From assembly GCF_000347175.1 (NCBI RefSeq), contig NZ_ANIK01000120.1:1-39944 (forward strand): DNA of 39,944 nt. Direction: 5' to 3'. Under the pieces are notes generated by a model, which did not search any database, was not told where the DNA came from, and saw only the letters and a list, made by a program, of their open reading frames with translations. Below, one piece after another: positions 1 to 18,928 of this stretch. This DNA comes from Leptospira alstonii serovar Sichuan str. 79601 (GTDB lineage: Bacteria; Spirochaetota; Leptospiria; Leptospirales; Leptospiraceae). The first letter of the stretch is position 1, and every line of letters begins with the position of its first letter. Made by a program: the position numbers and the translations under genes.

Positions 1-1
1 T

Positions 2-628
2 AGGAAAAAAGGAAAGGAGGCGAGGGAAGCAACAATCGAACTTCGATTTGAAAAGCTAACGATAAAACCTCCTCAATACAAGAAATTAGAAAATATTGAT
101 ATGTATGCGTTAACCGCAACCGAGGTAGGCGGACCTCCGGAAGAATCTATCGATTGGAAATTTCTAACCACAATTCCTATTCACAATTCGGACGATGCAA
201 AAAGTATGATCGCCTATTACAAAAGCCGCTGGGGTATTGAAGTTTTCTTCAAGGTTTTAAAGTCTGGATGTAATATTGAATCTACTCAATTTAAATTTGG
301 GAATCGATTCAAAGCTTGTATTGCTGTCTGCGCTATTGTTGCTTGGAGAGTTATGATGTTAACATTCTTAGGTAGAAATATTCCAGGTTTAAAAGCATCC
401 ATCCTATTCGAGTCTTTTGAATGGAAAGGCATTTATTGTCGACTTTTTGAAACTCCGAAACCTCCTAAGGAAGAACCCGAGTTAGGAACCGTCTTACTTT
501 GGATTGCTAAATTAGGCGGGCACTTGGCTCGCAATTCCGATGCTCCTCCGGGCCCCCTTACCATTTTTAAAGGCCTCATGAGAGCTATGGAAATCGGGTT
601 TATGTTTAAATTACTCACGAAAACCTAA
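2..628 (+). CDS. IS4-family transposase, 3' part (5' end outside window)
   Basis: The frame is open from the left edge and ends at TAA 626-628, so only the C-terminal part of a DDE transposase is present. It carries the IS4 family YREK signature with exact spacing (Y-x2-R-x3-E-x6-K): codons for Y, R, E and K lie around 218-262, and the catalytic Glu codon is at 239-241. The motif region reads YYKSRWGIEVFFKVLK, close to the Tn5/IS50-like branch. The residues after it are hydrophobic and helical, as expected for the C-terminal region. I could not identify the terminal inverted repeat downstream. The edge of the window falls inside the element, consistent with an assembly break at a repeat. Whether the full copy is intact cannot be seen. 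Confidence 0.88.
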   Translation, partial: RKKGKEAREATIELRFEKLTIKPPQYKKLENIDMYALTATEVGGPPEESIDWKFLTTIPIHNSDDAKSMIAYYKSRWGIEVFFKVLKSGCNIESTQFKFGNRFKACIAVCAIVAWRVMMLTFLGRNIPGLKASILFESFEWKGIYCRLFETPKPPKEEPELGTVLLWIAKLGGHLARNSDAPPGPLTIFKGLMRAMEIGFMFKLLTKT

Positions 629-765
629 CTTGTGGGTAAGGTTATGGCTCTCTATGGATCGCGTTTCAGGTCGTTCGATAGGTTTTGGGACAAGTTCCAA
701 GTAGCCTTCTTTTCTAATCCCTAACAAACTAAAGCTTAACCCTGATGGAGTCCCGCAAAAAAGTT

Positions 766-1197
766 CTAAAGACAATCCACAGTCGTGAAGTTTACGGTGC
801 AGGCGCTTGATCGTTTACTTTCGGAAAGTACAATCGCCGGATTGGAACAGGCACTAGCCGTTCCGCCAGAGGCTTTTACGGAATAAGTTCCGATTTCAGG
901 AAGAATAAACGTTTTTGAGGTTGAAGCAACGATTCGGTTCTCGCTAAAGATAGGAGTTCCCACACAAGAAGCGCCGGAGTAAACTTCCAAATTTGCGGAT
1001 CCTTGATTGCCCAAAGATGCGCTGTTTACCGAAACGGAAATTCGATTTTTATTTCCTTCCAAAGAAACAAGTAAGGTTGCGGTTAAAAATTGTTCTTTCA
1101 AGTTTTCGTTATCGTTTGCACCTATTCCGTAGGGATTGCATTCCAATAACATAATAAACGATATTACGATTGGAAAAAATAAGTGAGTTTTACTCAT
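766..1197 (-). CDS. Putative lipoprotein, unknown function
   Basis: From the ATG at 1197 this encodes about 143 residues. It opens with a hydrophobic signal sequence ending LLEC (Cys about residue 20), a possible spirochaetal lipobox, although Glu just before the Cys is unusual. The mature part is rich in Ser, Ala, Val and Gly and carries several Cys, suggesting a small beta-rich exported domain. A longer frame begins at 1227. I prefer 1197 because a GAAGG-like ribosome site lies about 10 nt upstream and the signal peptide then starts properly. No family is recognised. It is probably exported and membrane anchored. It lies between the transposase fragment and a small membrane-protein gene on the same strand, with no operon partner. 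Confidence 0.65.
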   Translation of the reverse strand: MSKTHLFFPIVISFIMLLECNPYGIGANDNENLKEQFLTATLLVSLEGNKNRISVSVNSASLGNQGSANLEVYSGASCVGTPIFSENRIVASTSKTFILPEIGTYSVKASGGTASACSNPAIVLSESKRSSACTVNFTTVDCL

Positions 1198-1378
1198 AAA
1201 AAGAACCTTCGACTTGAATAAGTTCAAAGATCGAATGATTTTTTGAATCGGTCAATGATTTTTGGAGCGGATATTTTTCGGATTCTCCGGTGCGGTTTTA
1301 TTTGGGACTGATATTTTCCAAACATGAAAATTCGGTGATGACCGTGCCGCTCAAGATTACTAATCGCAATTGCGTAGT

Positions 1379-1410
1379 AAAAAAGGAAAACCGGAATTTG
1401 CTTCCGGTTT
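1379..1410 (-). terminator. Rho-independent terminator of the 71-aa membrane protein gene
   Basis: A perfect 9-bp stem (AAACCGGAA 1388-1396 with TTCCGGTTT 1402-1410) has a 5-nt loop. Read on the minus strand it is followed by a T-rich tract (complement of 1379-1390). It lies 8 nt past the stop of the minus-strand gene ending at 1418. Confidence 0.8.
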
Positions 1411-1417
1411 GTAATTC

Positions 1418-1633
1418 TTATTTTCTTTTAAAAAGATTTCTGATGCCGATCCAGATTTCGGGAAGATAAGCCCCTATTACGATTAAGGCCAAGCCGCCGA
1501 TCGTCCATTTCGAAATCAGGACGTTTTCCGTAAAACGAGTCAATCCCACATTCAGGATACTAATATACCAACCGATCGCGATGAGAATGAGGCCGATCGT
1601 GTGAGGAATGATGTAATTCAAAATCGTATTCAT
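1418..1633 (-). CDS. Small membrane protein (two TM helices), unknown function
   Basis: A 71-residue protein with two hydrophobic segments (about residues 7-28 and 44-62) separated by a short polar loop, and a basic C-terminus ending NLFKRK. This predicts an inner-membrane protein with the tail in the cytoplasm. ATG start at 1633, followed at the 3' end by a clear terminator. It is divergent from the WYL regulator gene on the other strand, so the short gap at 1634-1742 may hold both promoters. No family assigned. Confidence 0.65.
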   Translation of the reverse strand: MNTILNYIIPHTIGLILIAIGWYISILNVGLTRFTENVLISKWTIGGLALIVIGAYLPEIWIGIRNLFKRK

Positions 1634-1742
1634 TTTAATTCCTTTGAGTAAAGTTTACAATGGGGAGATTTTGCAGGAAAAGCAAATGGGTTCAAGTGGT
1701 TTTCGAGTTGATAAGAATTTGAAGTTTCGGAAAGTTTCAGCT

Positions 1743-2789
<1,047 letters not shown>

Positions 2790-2826
2790 AGGTCGATTTG
2801 GGTATTGTATAGTTAATTAGTATTTT

Positions 2827-2852
2827 ATAAAATTATAATTTTATTTTTGTTT
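2827..2852 (+). terminator. Possible weak AT-rich terminator after the WYL gene
   Basis: An 8-bp perfect AT-only stem (ATAAAATT/AATTTTAT, 2827-2844) is followed by a T-rich run. There is no GC in the stem, so termination strength is doubtful. Confidence 0.3.
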
Positions 2853-2974
2853 TTTTGGCGTTTCCGGGCTTGTTTTGAAATCGGTTTTTATTTCAGCATG
2901 GACGAGAAGTTGTTCGGTTTTTGAGCGTTGAATACGAACGAACTACGAGCTATTTTTTAGGGAAAAAATTGAAT

Positions 2975-3397
2975 TTACCATTCTCCCGTGTTGGGCATGG
3001 ATATCCAAGGTTCTTCCGGCGGCAATGCGTGTCCTTTTTGTAGGAGTTCGATCGAGATGAGATCGGGCGAACGTATGAAAGCCATTCTTCCGTCCCGAGG
3101 AGGGCGGTTGATCGTGATTCCTCTGGAAACAATTCTGGAACAAGTTTCGTAAATATTTTCCACTTCGAACGCCAAATGTCCGAAGTTTCTTCCGCTTGTA
3201 TAAGTTTCTTTTTGTCCCCAGTTGTAAGTTAATTCGATTTCAGGCGCGTCGGTTTCTCCAGTTGATAAAAACACCAAAGTGTATTTGCCTTCGGGGTGTT
3301 CTTTTTTACGAACGACTACGAGCTCAAGAGTCATACAGAAAAAATCGAGAGCTTTTTCAAGATCTAAAACTCGGATCATGGTGTGAAGGTATTTCAT
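2975..3397 (-). CDS. gloA: Glyoxalase I / lactoylglutathione lyase-like protein
   Basis: A 140-residue VOC-superfamily protein of typical GloA length. The opening [20 protein letters not shown] is the classic first beta-alpha unit with metal ligand His5. Further metal ligands are apparent as Glu in [10 protein letters not shown], His in NFGHLAFEV and Glu in ISIELLQKG. These four positions match the two-His, two-Glu metal site of glyoxalase I, which isomerises the methylglyoxal-glutathione hemithioacetal to lactoylglutathione. GloA sequences usually have FRIAMVDL-type openings, so substrate specificity (glutathione or another thiol) is inferred. ATG start at 3397, single gene on the minus strand. 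Confidence 0.85.
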   Translation of the reverse strand: MKYLHTMIRVLDLEKALDFFCMTLELVVVRKKEHPEGKYTLVFLSTGETDAPEIELTYNWGQKETYTSGRNFGHLAFEVENIYETCSRIVSRGITINRPPRDGRMAFIRSPDLISIELLQKGHALPPEEPWISMPNTGEW

Positions 3398-4352
3398 GGC
3401 TTCTCCTATTCCAAACTCTTATGATTTGGAGAATGGCAGTTCGTAAAATTGAAATTTTCTTAGGTTTCTCTTTTTTGATTTTTGAAAACATTGTGGGAAC
3501 TCCCGCAAAGTTTTTTCAATATCAAAGTTTATCTCAAAACTGTCCACTGCGGGAACTCTTATGGAAAATTTCCGCGAAAAAACGGTTCAAACTCCAAAAA
3601 TAATGTAAGGCGACGGTTTCTGTGGGAACTCCCACTTCATTAAAAAGTTTTTCATTGATGAGAATATTATGTCTTACCAAAGCCGAAAAATCTGAGAACT
3701 CGTAAAGTTCTAAAACCTAGTTTCTATCCACTAGTCCCTTGAAATGTGGGAACTCCTGCTTTTTCATAAAACTCCATTAAAAAACTCCTCTCCTAGCTGT
3801 AATAAGCAAAGTTTGACGAATTTTAGAGGCTCAATTTCATTTTAGATAAAATTTCTTAGCTTTTGAGAAGATTTGCCGAATATTTTCTCAGTTTCTTTGA
3901 AAATAAATGCTTAAAAACTAAGCAATGTTGATTAGTTTAACATTTATTCCTATTTTTTTCCAAAATGAGACATTAGATGATTATGATGAATGCAATTTCA
4001 CCGTTTTTAAAAGTAATTTCAAGATGAATTGTTTATAAAATGAAGATGAATGTATTCAAGCCGGACAATCGCATTCCAAATAGGCATACTTTTTTGTATT
4101 GTATTCATCATGATCAATTGTAAAGATAAAATCGTAAAAACTAAGCTCACTAAAGTAATAATGTGTTTTTCGAGTCGCCTTTAACCAAATATGCTTAATG
4201 AAAATAGAATATACGAAATTTATAAAGTATTTGAATAAATTTTTAAGAAAAGGAGGCAAGGGGATTTTTTTTGATTTATTTCTTGGGGGAGGTAGGTCAA
4301 ATTAGTACTGAAGATTTGTTCTTCAAAAAAATACTCATCTGAGGTTTCAATC
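3398..4352. other. Long AT-rich intergenic region with repeats, no convincing gene
   Basis: About 950 nt between the glyoxalase start and the small exported-protein gene. It holds the palindrome array at 3493-3759 (separate entry). A 67-codon minus-strand frame at 4056-4259 has only a TTG start and no recognisable product, so I did not call it. The sequence is strongly AT-rich between about 3830 and 4340. Confidence 0.6.
3493..3759. repeat. Array of short palindromes, consensus GTGGGAACTCCCAC
   Basis: Near-palindromic 14-mers (arms GTGGGA and TCCCAC around a central AC) occur at 3493-3506, 3549-3560 (degenerate right arm), 3622-3635, about 3692-3705 (weak) and 3746-3759. Start-to-start distances are about 56, 73, 70 and 54 nt. 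Another copy with a changed arm, GCAGGAACTCCTGC, is at 4987-5000 and has compensating changes in both arms. The sequence between copies is not repeated. Confidence 0.75.
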
Positions 4353-4688
4353 ATGAAAATAAACAGACTGATTTCTGTAATTTCCCTTCTTGGCTTTTTC
4401 GCTACGAGCGCTGTATTTGCCGTGTCGGAAGAAGTTGAGGATCAACTTTTGGAAAAAGCAATCGTTGAGAGTGCGGTTACTAAGGAACAAAAAACGGCCG
4501 TTGGAAATTATTTGAAAGCGATTGCTCAACAAAAAACAGCTAGAGCGGAAGAACTTCGCGAACTTGCAAGAAGATCGACAGGCGGGAAATTTGTAGCGAG
4601 CAATGTTCAATCTCAAAAATATCTGAAACAAGCTCAAACGCTCGAAAAGGAAGCTCAAAGATATCAGTCCGTTCTTGGAAATCTTTAA
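4353..4688 (+). CDS. Small exported helical protein, unknown function
   Basis: A 111-residue protein with an N-terminal signal peptide (MKINRLISVISLLGFFATSAVFA, cleavage likely after VFA). The mature part is short, charged and helical (Ala, Glu, Gln and Lys rich, for example KAIAQQKTARAEELRELARR), so a periplasmic coiled-coil or helical hairpin protein is likely. A GAGG ribosome site sits about 10 nt before the ATG and a strong terminator follows, so it is probably a monocistronic, well expressed gene. No domain family recognised. Confidence 0.78.
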   Translation: MKINRLISVISLLGFFATSAVFAVSEEVEDQLLEKAIVESAVTKEQKTAVGNYLKAIAQQKTARAEELRELARRSTGGKFVASNVQSQKYLKQAQTLEKEAQRYQSVLGNL

Positions 4689-4713
4689 TCTTTAATCTTA
4701 TAAGCTAAGAATC

Positions 4714-4746
4714 AAAAAGACGCCTTTTTTTAAGGCGTCTTTTTTT
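4714..4746 (+). terminator. Strong rho-independent terminator
   Basis: A 13-bp perfect stem (4714-4726 with 4732-4744) carries the core AGACGCC/GGCGTCT, with a 5-T loop and a trailing T run to 4746. It lies 25 nt after the stop of the small exported-protein gene. Confidence 0.93.
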
Positions 4747-4782
4747 GTACCGATTTGTTTGAGAAAGGATCGGTTCATCAAT

Positions 4783-4888
4783 AGAGTTTGTTGAAAAATT
4801 CCATAGTGGAGATCAACAAAACTGCTTCAATCATCCATTTTAATGTAACAGAAACAGATAGATAGGGAATTAATTTTTCAACAACTCT
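4783..4888. mobile_element. MITE-like element, 106 bp, imperfect terminal inverted repeats
   Basis: The ends are AGAGTTTGTTGAAAAATT (from 4783) and, read inward on the other strand, AGAGTTGTTGAAAAATT (from 4888). They are identical except for one extra T. Both sides are flanked by AAT (4780-4782 and 4889-4891), a possible 3-bp target duplication. The interior has no ORF. The end sequence resembles termini of IS5-type elements from memory, so a non-autonomous derivative is likely but not shown. Confidence 0.5.
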
Positions 4889-4891
4889 AAT

Positions 4892-5149
4892 GAACAAAAA
4901 CGTTTTATTTTCTGGTTTTGTACTATAACCAAGTAAGTTTTTAAAACGACTCTCAAACTAAGAGTTTTTCGCAAAATCTTAAAAATGCAGGAACTCCTGC
5001 AAATTTCCTTTCAGATTTTGGGACAACTTTAAATTAACTTTCGTTCGGTCTGAGAAAAATTGGGTGAATAGGAAACTCAGTGCATGATTTTCCGGACGCA
5101 GATCCATGGAAGTGTCTGCTAGACTTCTTCGGTCTTAACATAATACTCT
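4892..5149. other. Non-coding sequence between the MITE-like element and palindrome copy A
   Basis: No gene seen. It contains the palindrome GCAGGAACTCCTGC (4987-5000) and an ATTTTGGGACAACT motif (5015-5028) that recurs elsewhere in the window. Confidence 0.5.
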
Positions 5150-5249
5150 GATCAACAAATTGATGGCTTGCTTGAAAAGCGAAATTGATTGCCATTCTAA
5201 TTTGTTGATCCCGCCTTTCTCTATGAATTGCAACATGATAATCGCTTTC
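5150..5249 (-). repeat. Dispersed palindrome, copy A (3' of the SpoIIE-type gene)
   Basis: Perfect 12-bp arms, GATCAACAAATT (5150-5161) and AATTTGTTGATC (5199-5210), are separated by 37 nt. Reading on the minus strand, the motif GAAAGCGATT (5240-5249) precedes it, as in copy C at 37925-38020. The element lies just past the stop of the minus-strand phosphatase gene, so a transcript would carry it in its 3' UTR. Confidence 0.8.
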
Positions 5250-5272
5250 GCGTCGGCGATATCAAACTCACA

Positions 5273-7462
5273 TTAATTAGGAGAAGCGGCCATCCCCTCG
5301 ATCAACTTCTCCGGCTTTCCATTCAAATCCAGAATCAACAGTGTAATATCGTCCTCGAATTGGTCCCCTCTCCCGGACCAAGTTCTTACGGTATCGAACA
5401 CGATTTGATTTAAGATTCGACCTTGAATTTTGGAATTTGATTTTAAAAGATCGTAAAACTTCTGATAACCGAACATCTGACCGAATTTATCTCGAGCTTC
5501 GGTGACGCCGTCCGTAAATAGGACGATTCGATCGTTCCGTTTGATCGGAATAATCAGTTCTCCGTTTTTGAGATTCCCGTCCAGGCCCATGATCCAACCG
5601 GGTAAAAATATTTCCCTCAATTCCCCGGATTGATTGAGAATCGCGATCGGAGGATGGCCCGCATTCGAATACGTTATAATATCTTTGTTTAAATCGACGA
5701 TTAAGTATGCGGCGGTAATAAAATGTTTTCCATATTTTCCCATCAAAGCGCGGTTAACGTTCTTTAATAGATCCGCCGGTTCGACCACTTTTCTTACTTC
5801 GATCGAAAAAGCCAACTTCACCATCGAAGCGATAATCGCGGCGGGAATCCCGTGCCCCGAAACGTCGCTGATAAAAACCCCGAGTCTTCCGTCTCCATAA
5901 TCGTGGAAATCGTAGAAATCCCCGCCCACAAAACTGGCGCATTCCGTCCTTACCGAAAGTTCGATCCCTTCTATTTTCGGAAATTTATCGGGAAGAATCG
6001 ATTTTTGAAGTTCTCTGGCGATCCTCAGTTCCTGTTCGATCGCGGAAAGTTTGATCTGATTTTCGTACGCGGCAACGTTCGTTTGTAGACTTTCCGCTTG
6101 TAAGGATTTAAATCGATCCGCCAGGGCAAAGGAAAGAAGCGTCATTTCAAGCAAAGAACCGATCAAAGATCCCCAATCGGTAAACAAATTACTAGGTAAA
6201 ACGGAAAGATTTTTCAAAACGGTAACAAGAATAAAAACGATCAAAACCGACCAAGCCAAAAGGAAAAATCGGGCCGGTCTATATCCGCGTCGATAACGAT
6301 TGATTCCCGCATAGATGATTATCACCGAAGCAAAAACCGGGAGTAAAGTCAAAGCCTTCATATTCCAAAAATAGAATATATTAAAAATGGAAAGCACAAT
6401 TCCGACCGAGCCCGGAATCATAAAAAGAATCAAAATTCGATCTAGAACTTTCGTATTTCGATACGTGTGTAAAAACGACCTCGTAAATTGAATCGAAAAA
6501 ACGATTGCAAGGTATGCGAACGGAACCAAAAGATTGTTCCAAATTTTTAAAACACCCGGAAAAAGATACTGATTGCCGACTCCGGTGACGGACAACTGCC
6601 ACAACGTAAAAAACAGAAGATATAAAACGTAAAAAAAATAACCCGCTTCCCTTACTGTAAACAACACAAAACCGTTGTAAATGAGCATCACCAAAATCGC
6701 GCCGAAAAATAACCCGAACAAAATATTCTGAATCTGAACGTTTAGGATGAACTCATACACGCTCCAGGCCTTAAAATTCAAAATCAGAGATCTACGAGAC
6801 GATACGCGAATTAGATATTCGTCCGTGATCGAGTTTTTGGAAACGAGACGATATACGGGATGAAAATAACGTATGTTCTGTTCTTTTTGGACCTCTTCGT
6901 AACGAATGGGAAAACCGGAAATTTTTTTATAAATTACAAATTCTTCCGCTCCCGGATTGGCCAATTCCAAAAACCAAGGATGAAAACCCAATTCGCGGTT
7001 TTTATAACGTGTCTTGAATCGAATCCAAAAGGAAGAACGGGTAAATCCTTTGGAAAGAGTTTCCTTTTGGAAATTCTTCCAATCGGGATTAAAATTCAGA
7101 TTCGAAAAATCCTCGATTCGAATTACATTTTTAGAATCTTCTAATAGTTGAAGATTCTTTCCGAGATATTCCCCCTTCATTTCACCCGAAAGAAAGAATA
7201 CGAATTCTTCGGTTAAAAAGTTCGTTTTTGTCTGGGAGATAACGTCCCTAGGAATCGCAAAAATGATTCCGATGAAGATCAAGATGAGAAAAGAAAAAAT
7301 ATTGGTAAATTGTCTCGATAAAAATTCCGTAATACGGTGCGGAACGCAATGAGTATGAAAAGAATCCCGGCCGATCATCTGCAACAAGTCTTGTAGATGG
7401 CGTCGCACTGGATTCAAAAAGTAAAACCATTCGAGTTTCGTAATATGCAAAACGCGTAACAT
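5273..7462 (-). CDS. SpoIIE-type PP2C serine phosphatase with 7TM-DISM sensor
   Basis: The protein has a signal-anchor-like hydrophobic segment, then a 7TMR-DISM extracellular beta domain (about 150 residues, with WIRFKTRYKN typical of DISMED2). A block of seven membrane helices, a short coiled linker (ENQIKLSAIEQELRIARELQ) and a C-terminal SpoIIE/PP2C phosphatase domain follow. Phosphatase metal motifs are GGDFYDF, SDVSGHG, FTDGVTEARD and FEDDITLL, so the active site looks complete. It should sense an extracytoplasmic signal and dephosphorylate a cytoplasmic protein, by analogy an anti-sigma-factor antagonist, but no partner is nearby. The frame extends to a TTG at 7534, which overlaps the EVE gene. 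I prefer the ATG at 7462 with GGA upstream; the ATG at 7378 is also possible. It is last in a minus-strand run. Confidence 0.88.
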   Translation of the reverse strand: MLRVLHITKLEWFYFLNPVRRHLQDLLQMIGRDSFHTHCVPHRITEFLSRQFTNIFSFLILIFIGIIFAIPRDVISQTKTNFLTEEFVFFLSGEMKGEYLGKNLQLLEDSKNVIRIEDFSNLNFNPDWKNFQKETLSKGFTRSSFWIRFKTRYKNRELGFHPWFLELANPGAEEFVIYKKISGFPIRYEEVQKEQNIRYFHPVYRLVSKNSITDEYLIRVSSRRSLILNFKAWSVYEFILNVQIQNILFGLFFGAILVMLIYNGFVLFTVREAGYFFYVLYLLFFTLWQLSVTGVGNQYLFPGVLKIWNNLLVPFAYLAIVFSIQFTRSFLHTYRNTKVLDRILILFMIPGSVGIVLSIFNIFYFWNMKALTLLPVFASVIIIYAGINRYRRGYRPARFFLLAWSVLIVFILVTVLKNLSVLPSNLFTDWGSLIGSLLEMTLLSFALADRFKSLQAESLQTNVAAYENQIKLSAIEQELRIARELQKSILPDKFPKIEGIELSVRTECASFVGGDFYDFHDYGDGRLGVFISDVSGHGIPAAIIASMVKLAFSIEVRKVVEPADLLKNVNRALMGKYGKHFITAAYLIVDLNKDIITYSNAGHPPIAILNQSGELREIFLPGWIMGLDGNLKNGELIIPIKRNDRIVLFTDGVTEARDKFGQMFGYQKFYDLLKSNSKIQGRILNQIVFDTVRTWSGRGDQFEDDITLLILDLNGKPEKLIEGMAASPN

Positions 7463-7514
7463 TGAGTTTCCGGCTTTGAGCTCTTTCGAAATCAAAAAGT
7501 CGAGTTTTGGGGAA

Positions 7515-7981
7515 TCAAAGTTTGATACCCGCAAGTCCCAGAATGAACTGAAACTCCGCAGGGGAAACAGGTTGGATGGAAAGGCGCGATCCTTTCTGTA
7601 AAAGTACCATATTCTTCAATTGTTTGTGTTTTTTCATTTCTTCCGTCGTTACGGATTCTGGAAATTTCTTTTTGAATTTAATATCCACCATATACCACGT
7701 CGGATTTTCGGTCTTACTCTTAGGATCGAAATACTTATGAGAAGGATCGAAAGCGAAATGATCCGGATAACCGGGTTTTACGACTTCCGCAATTCCCACA
7801 ATGGAAAGGGGATTTGCCCTGCTATGATAAAAGAGAACCAAATCTCCTTTTTGAATACTATCACGCAAAAAATTTCGGGCCTGATAATTTCTGACCCCTT
7901 CCCAAGGTGCAATCCGGGAAGGAGCGTTGTAAAGGTCGTCGATCGAAAAGACGTCGGGTTCCGTCTTAAACAACCAGTGTT

Positions 7982-7985
<4 letters not shown>
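7515..7985 (-). CDS. EVE-domain protein (YTH-like fold)
   Basis: A 156-residue single-domain protein. The opening [18 protein letters not shown] and the core [20 protein letters not shown], followed by [12 protein letters not shown] and GIAEVV, are the standard EVE-domain signature, and the length fits the family. EVE domains belong to the PUA/YTH group that binds modified bases in nucleic acids; the physiological role of the free-standing bacterial form is unsettled. The ATG at 7985 overlaps the ftsH stop by 4 nt (ATGA), which suggests translational coupling to ftsH. The next gene downstream is the SpoIIE-type phosphatase. Confidence 0.93.
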
Positions 7986-9940
<1,955 letters not shown>

Positions 9941-10077
9941 GGAGTTCTCCCGTTAACTTAGACGCCTGTGAGAAACACAAAACAGGCAAGAGGTTCCTTC
10001 CGATAGGATTTCACGTTTCTTCAAAAAGGCAAGGAAGAATTAGCCGAAACCTTCTAAAAGGAATTCGGAAGGAAACG

Positions 10078-10099
10078 AAAAATCCGGCGGATTTTTTTT
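10078..10099 (-). terminator. Possible terminator between pth and ftsH
   Basis: An 8-bp stem AAAAATCC/GGATTTTT (10078-10085 with 10089-10096) has a 3-nt loop. On the minus strand it starts just beyond the pth stop and ends in TTTTTCG. It is symmetrical enough to act on either strand. Confidence 0.55.
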
Positions 10100-10102
10100 A
10101 CT

Positions 10103-10676
<574 letters not shown>

Positions 10677-10709
10677 GTTTATCAGATTAGATCTGACGGA
10701 AGTTTCGTA

Positions 10710-11345
<636 letters not shown>

Positions 11346-11351
11346 GTTTTT

Positions 11352-13060
<1,709 letters not shown>

Positions 13061-13081
13061 TAATCAATGTCAGTAATTCAA

Positions 13082-14051
<970 letters not shown>

Positions 14052-14055
<4 letters not shown>

Positions 14056-14279
14056 GGCGTTTTCCCGATATTCCGTTGCGCGATCCGACCTTTAAAAGAC
14101 GAATCACTTTGTTTTTCCTTTGCTTTCGAAAAAAGAATTGCCGCCTTTAGAAAGACATCCAAAAAAATAGAACGTTTCAAAAACGCGGATGCGGCTGTCG
14201 AAATCGGTAATACATTCAAATTTCGTTTTTTCCTAATATTCTTTTGCAACAAAGCAAATGCGTATGACGTTCGTTTCAT
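14052..14279 (-). CDS. Small basic ORF between the WYL gene and ispE, function unknown
   Basis: 75 residues, Lys/Arg/Ser-rich with a hydrophobic stretch in the middle (AASAFLKRSIFLDVFLKAAILF), giving an amphipathic or weak membrane helix. No family recognised. It begins 4 nt after the WYL stop and its TGA overlaps the ispE TTG by 4 nt. Such tight packing on both sides argues for a real translated gene or a leader that couples ispE translation. The ribosome site is weak (AAAGAA), so it may be spurious. Confidence 0.42.
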
Positions 14280-14283
14280 TTCT

Positions 14284-15229
<946 letters not shown>

Positions 15230-15376
15230 GAGCCTCAAAAATAAAAATCCCGCGCATTCTGTAAACCGGAAATATAAAAAGGAGGCGCCCAATCAAACAT
15301 TCTTTAAGAAATTTCCTCAAATTCAAAAAGCCGCATCCTGATTGACAATCCGAAAGAAAAAAAGATTCTTTCGGGG

Positions 15377-16774
<1,398 letters not shown>

Positions 16775-16842
16775 ATCCTTTGGTTGACATAGAAACGAAC
16801 CGAGAACCAATATTTGAAAGTAAAGGTATCCAAAAAGTCGTT

Positions 16843-17121
16843 ATGAAATCGAATTCGTATACAGTGTTTCTAAAATTTATTCTTCCATTTTTGTCGATCG
16901 CAGTTTTTTTTTCAAACTTGCGGGCCCAAGAAGAGAACCAAATCGTAAAGGAAAAAATGATCTGTCAAAAGATCGAACTTTTTGTTAACGGACAGAGATA
17001 CGACGACGGCCATAAATGTGTGTCCGCAGACGCGATTTGTTATCTGGTGGAAGGCCTTTCTTTGAGTTGTTTCGCCAATCCGAACCTCGTCGATCCGACT
17101 TTGCATAAGCAAAATAAGTAA
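16843..17121 (+). CDS. Small secreted protein, unknown function
   Basis: 92 residues from the ATG at 16843. An N-terminal signal peptide runs to about LRAQ (residues 1-28). The mature part holds four or more Cys (ICQ, HKC, AICY, SCF) in a short domain, suggesting a disulfide-stabilised periplasmic or outer-membrane-associated protein. An upstream ATG at 16780 would add 21 residues ahead of a good signal peptide, so I chose the inner start. It lies between the GT-C gene and the HisI-like gene. No family recognised. Confidence 0.65.
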   Translation: MKSNSYTVFLKFILPFLSIAVFFSNLRAQEENQIVKEKMICQKIELFVNGQRYDDGHKCVSADAICYLVEGLSLSCFANPNLVDPTLHKQNK

Positions 17122-17147
17122 AATCTCCGTTCAAATTCCAGGTCGAT

Positions 17148-17711
<564 letters not shown>

Positions 17712-17758
17712 AATCGTATTCTGCCTTTTGAAATCTGTCGAAGGAAATAGATGAATTT

Positions 17759-18775
<1,017 letters not shown>

Positions 18776-18928
18776 GTAGATTTTTCAGATTTTATCGACT
18801 CGGAAAGTTTCAGGCAAAGCGGTGTGCCTAGGAAACGTGATCGCGCAAAAAAATCTTCTGTACAGAAAACCGATCGTACGGTCGAATTTGAAAATAGGTA
18901 CGATCGATATCCGATCGGGAAAAATGAT

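Noticed and set aside
1644..1742. Upstream TTG start for the WYL regulator
   Set aside because: No ribosome site, and the added residues do not look like part of the winged helix; the ATG at 1743 is better supported.
3196..3603. 135-codon plus-strand frame antisense to and beyond the glyoxalase gene
   Set aside because: Overlaps gloA on the other strand. Its C-terminal part is translation of the palindrome array (ENIVGTPAKFF), with no family similarity.
3493..3759. CRISPR array
   Set aside because: Repeats are only 14 bp, palindromic and variable, and no cas genes are present.
4056..4259. 67-codon minus-strand frame in the AT-rich region
   Set aside because: TTG start, no ribosome site, composition explained by AT richness; no recognisable domain.
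7463..7534. N-terminal extension of the SpoIIE-type protein from TTG 7534
   Set aside because: Overlaps the EVE gene and lacks a ribosome site; the ATG at 7462 with GGA upstream is preferred.
18824..18928. N-terminal extension of the small helical protein
   Set aside because: Basic, low-complexity residues and no ribosome site; the ATG at 18929 has GGGAAAAA upstream.
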